From assembly GCF_001620265.1 (NCBI RefSeq), contig NZ_CP012661.1:3826501-3890500 (forward strand): 64,000 bases of DNA. The letters run 5' to 3'. Shown here piece after piece: positions 62,987 to 64,000 of this stretch. Position 1 is the first letter of the stretch. Each line of letters opens with the position of its first letter. The DNA is from Frigidibacter mobilis. Lineage in GTDB: Bacteria; Pseudomonadota; Alphaproteobacteria; Rhodobacterales; Rhodobacteraceae. Under the pieces are notes generated by a model. It worked only from the letters and a program-made list of their open reading frames with translations, was not told where the DNA came from and did no database searches. The translations under genes and the position numbers were made by a program.

Positions 62987-64000
62987 AGTGTAGCCATTCA
63001 GAAATCGCGGTCCAGCGGCAACTACGCCCGGCTGGCGCTGGTCAAGGAATACAGTGTAGCCATTCAGAAATCGCGGTCCAGCGGCAACAGGGTCAGCACG
63101 GTCTTGATGTACCGCTTGAGTGTAGCCATTCAGAAATCGCGGTCCAGCGGCAACTCCACGACAGTTGCGATGGCGCCGAACTTAGTGTAGCCATTCAGAA
63201 ATCGCGGTCCAGCGGCAACAACAGCCGGATGGGGCCGGCGGATCATGCCAGTGTAGCCATTCAGAAATCGCGGTCCAGCGGCAACGTTCTGCGGTGGCGA
63301 GGCTTGGCTGAACGAAGTGTAGCCATTCAGAAATCGCGGTCCAGCGGCAACTATCCGACCCGCCCTTGGTCAGCCCGAACGAGTGTAGCCATTCAGAAAT
63401 CGCGGTCCAGCGGCAACGGGTTGCTGTGCCAGCGATGCACGAAGCCAAGTGTAGCCATTCAGAAATCGCGGTCCAGCGGCAACTCCTATTTTGAGGCGAC
63501 GATCACGGACGGCAGTGTAGCCATTCAGAAATCGCGGTCCAGCGGCAACACCGCAGAGAGGGCTAAGCGATGAGCGAGGAGTGTAGCCATTCAGAAATCG
63601 CGGTCCAGCGGCAACCGTTGGGCATCCCGCCTGACCCTGACCGTGAGTGTAGCCATTCAGAAATCGCGGTCCAGCGGCAACTCCAGCGTGCCTTGGACGC
63701 CGCTGGCCGGTAGTGTAGCCATTCAGAAATCGCGGTCCAGCGGCAACACCTCGCGCGCGTCTTCGCCGGATGTCTCGAGTGTAGCCATTCAGAAATCGCG
63801 GTCCAGCGGCAACTCCTCGAACTGAGCGATGCCGACGCCGTTCAGTGTAGCCATTCAGAAATCGCGGTCCAGCGGCAACTTGTAGCGGGGGATTGCGTCT
63901 TCCAGCGGTAGTGTAGCCATTCAGAAATCGCGGTCCAGCGGCAACTTGTCGGGCGCGGAGAGACGGAAGACGTCTAGTGTAGCCATTCAGAAATCGCGGT
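62987..64000 (-). CRISPR. CRISPR array, at least 15 spacers, crRNA read from the minus strand
   Basis: Identical 36-bp repeats start at 62987, 63053, 63119, 63184, 63250, 63316, 63382, 63448, 63514, 63580, 63646, 63712, 63778, 63844 and 63910; a sixteenth at 63976 is cut by the window end. The plus strand reads AGTGTAGCCATTCAGAAATC then GCGGTCCAGCGGCAAC. Spacers are 30 bp except the third (63155-63183), which is 29. On the minus strand the repeat begins GTTGCCGC and ends GGCTACACT, resembling the GTTGTAGC...GCTACAAT of Neisseria II-C repeats. The tracrRNA anti-repeat also requires minus-strand crRNA. No degenerate repeat is seen at the cas-proximal end. Confidence 0.98.

Noticed and set aside
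62957..63825. Short open frames made of repeated SVAIQKSRSSGN or CRWTAISEWLH units
   Set aside because: They are translations of the CRISPR repeats and spacers, not proteins.
62914..64000. csn2 or cas4 gene (subtype II-A or II-B)
   Set aside because: Only 73 bp separate cas2 from the array, and cas9 is followed directly by cas1 and cas2, so the locus is II-C within the visible region.
1..64000. tRNA or rRNA genes
   Set aside because: No tRNA-like cloverleaf or conserved rRNA segment was noticed on reading the intergenic regions; a tRNA-scanning program was not run.

Overview
The window is GC-rich and its genes run in tightly coupled operons. The families present (UgpC-type sugar ABC, TRAP, AapJ, a DUF1127-like peptide beside a GcvA-type regulator, a PhaAB-style Mrp antiporter) suggest an alphaproteobacterium, most likely Rhodobacteraceae (Paracoccus-like). 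This placement is inferred from family content, not from a marker gene.

Layout. 1-851: tail of an iron/siderophore ABC importer. 1206-2381: lone DUF2235 hydrolase. 2639-10614: pectic-oligosaccharide utilisation locus (AraC regulator, sugar ABC importer, intracellular GH28 and GH105 enzymes). 11065-22348: M20 amidohydrolase, IclR regulator, fused hydantoinase/oxoprolinase (HyuAB, 1277 aa) and a Dpp/Opp-type peptide ABC importer. 22550-33779: class V aminotransferase, Lrp regulator, and a minus-strand catabolic operon (TRAP transporter, DapA-like lyase, molybdopterin oxidoreductase, SDR, DadA-like FAD oxidoreductase) with a LysR gene upstream. 33780-35600: gene graveyard with a twice-frameshifted tyrosine-phosphatase-like gene and a truncated aapJ. 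35678-45529: GntR and LysR regulators, an ABM-domain protein, a frameshifted MFS gene, a membrane-tethered AraC regulator beside a MacB/Lol-like ABC exporter, a DUF1127-like peptide and a GcvA-type LysR. 45738-48583: more debris (orphan ORF, truncated LysR, IS481 remnant, frameshifted preA-like gene). 49181-55102: complete mrp/pha cation/proton antiporter operon. 55282-58045: nested IS cluster. 58118-64000: type II-C CRISPR-Cas locus.

The CRISPR locus is the standout. A compact Cas9 (1078 aa, all RuvC and HNH catalytic residues visible) is followed by cas1 and cas2, with no csn2 or cas4. The array has at least 15 complete identical 36-bp repeats and runs off the window. Upstream of cas9, on the opposite strand, there is an anti-repeat matching the CRISPR repeat with one inserted and one substituted base, then a small nexus-like hairpin and an 11-bp-stem terminator with a T run. 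This is a confidently locatable tracrRNA. It implies that crRNAs are read from the minus strand, as in Neisseria-type II-C systems.

Frameshifts were judged by reading the translated frames against remembered family consensus. They could be true pseudogenes or assembly errors. No database or alignment was run.
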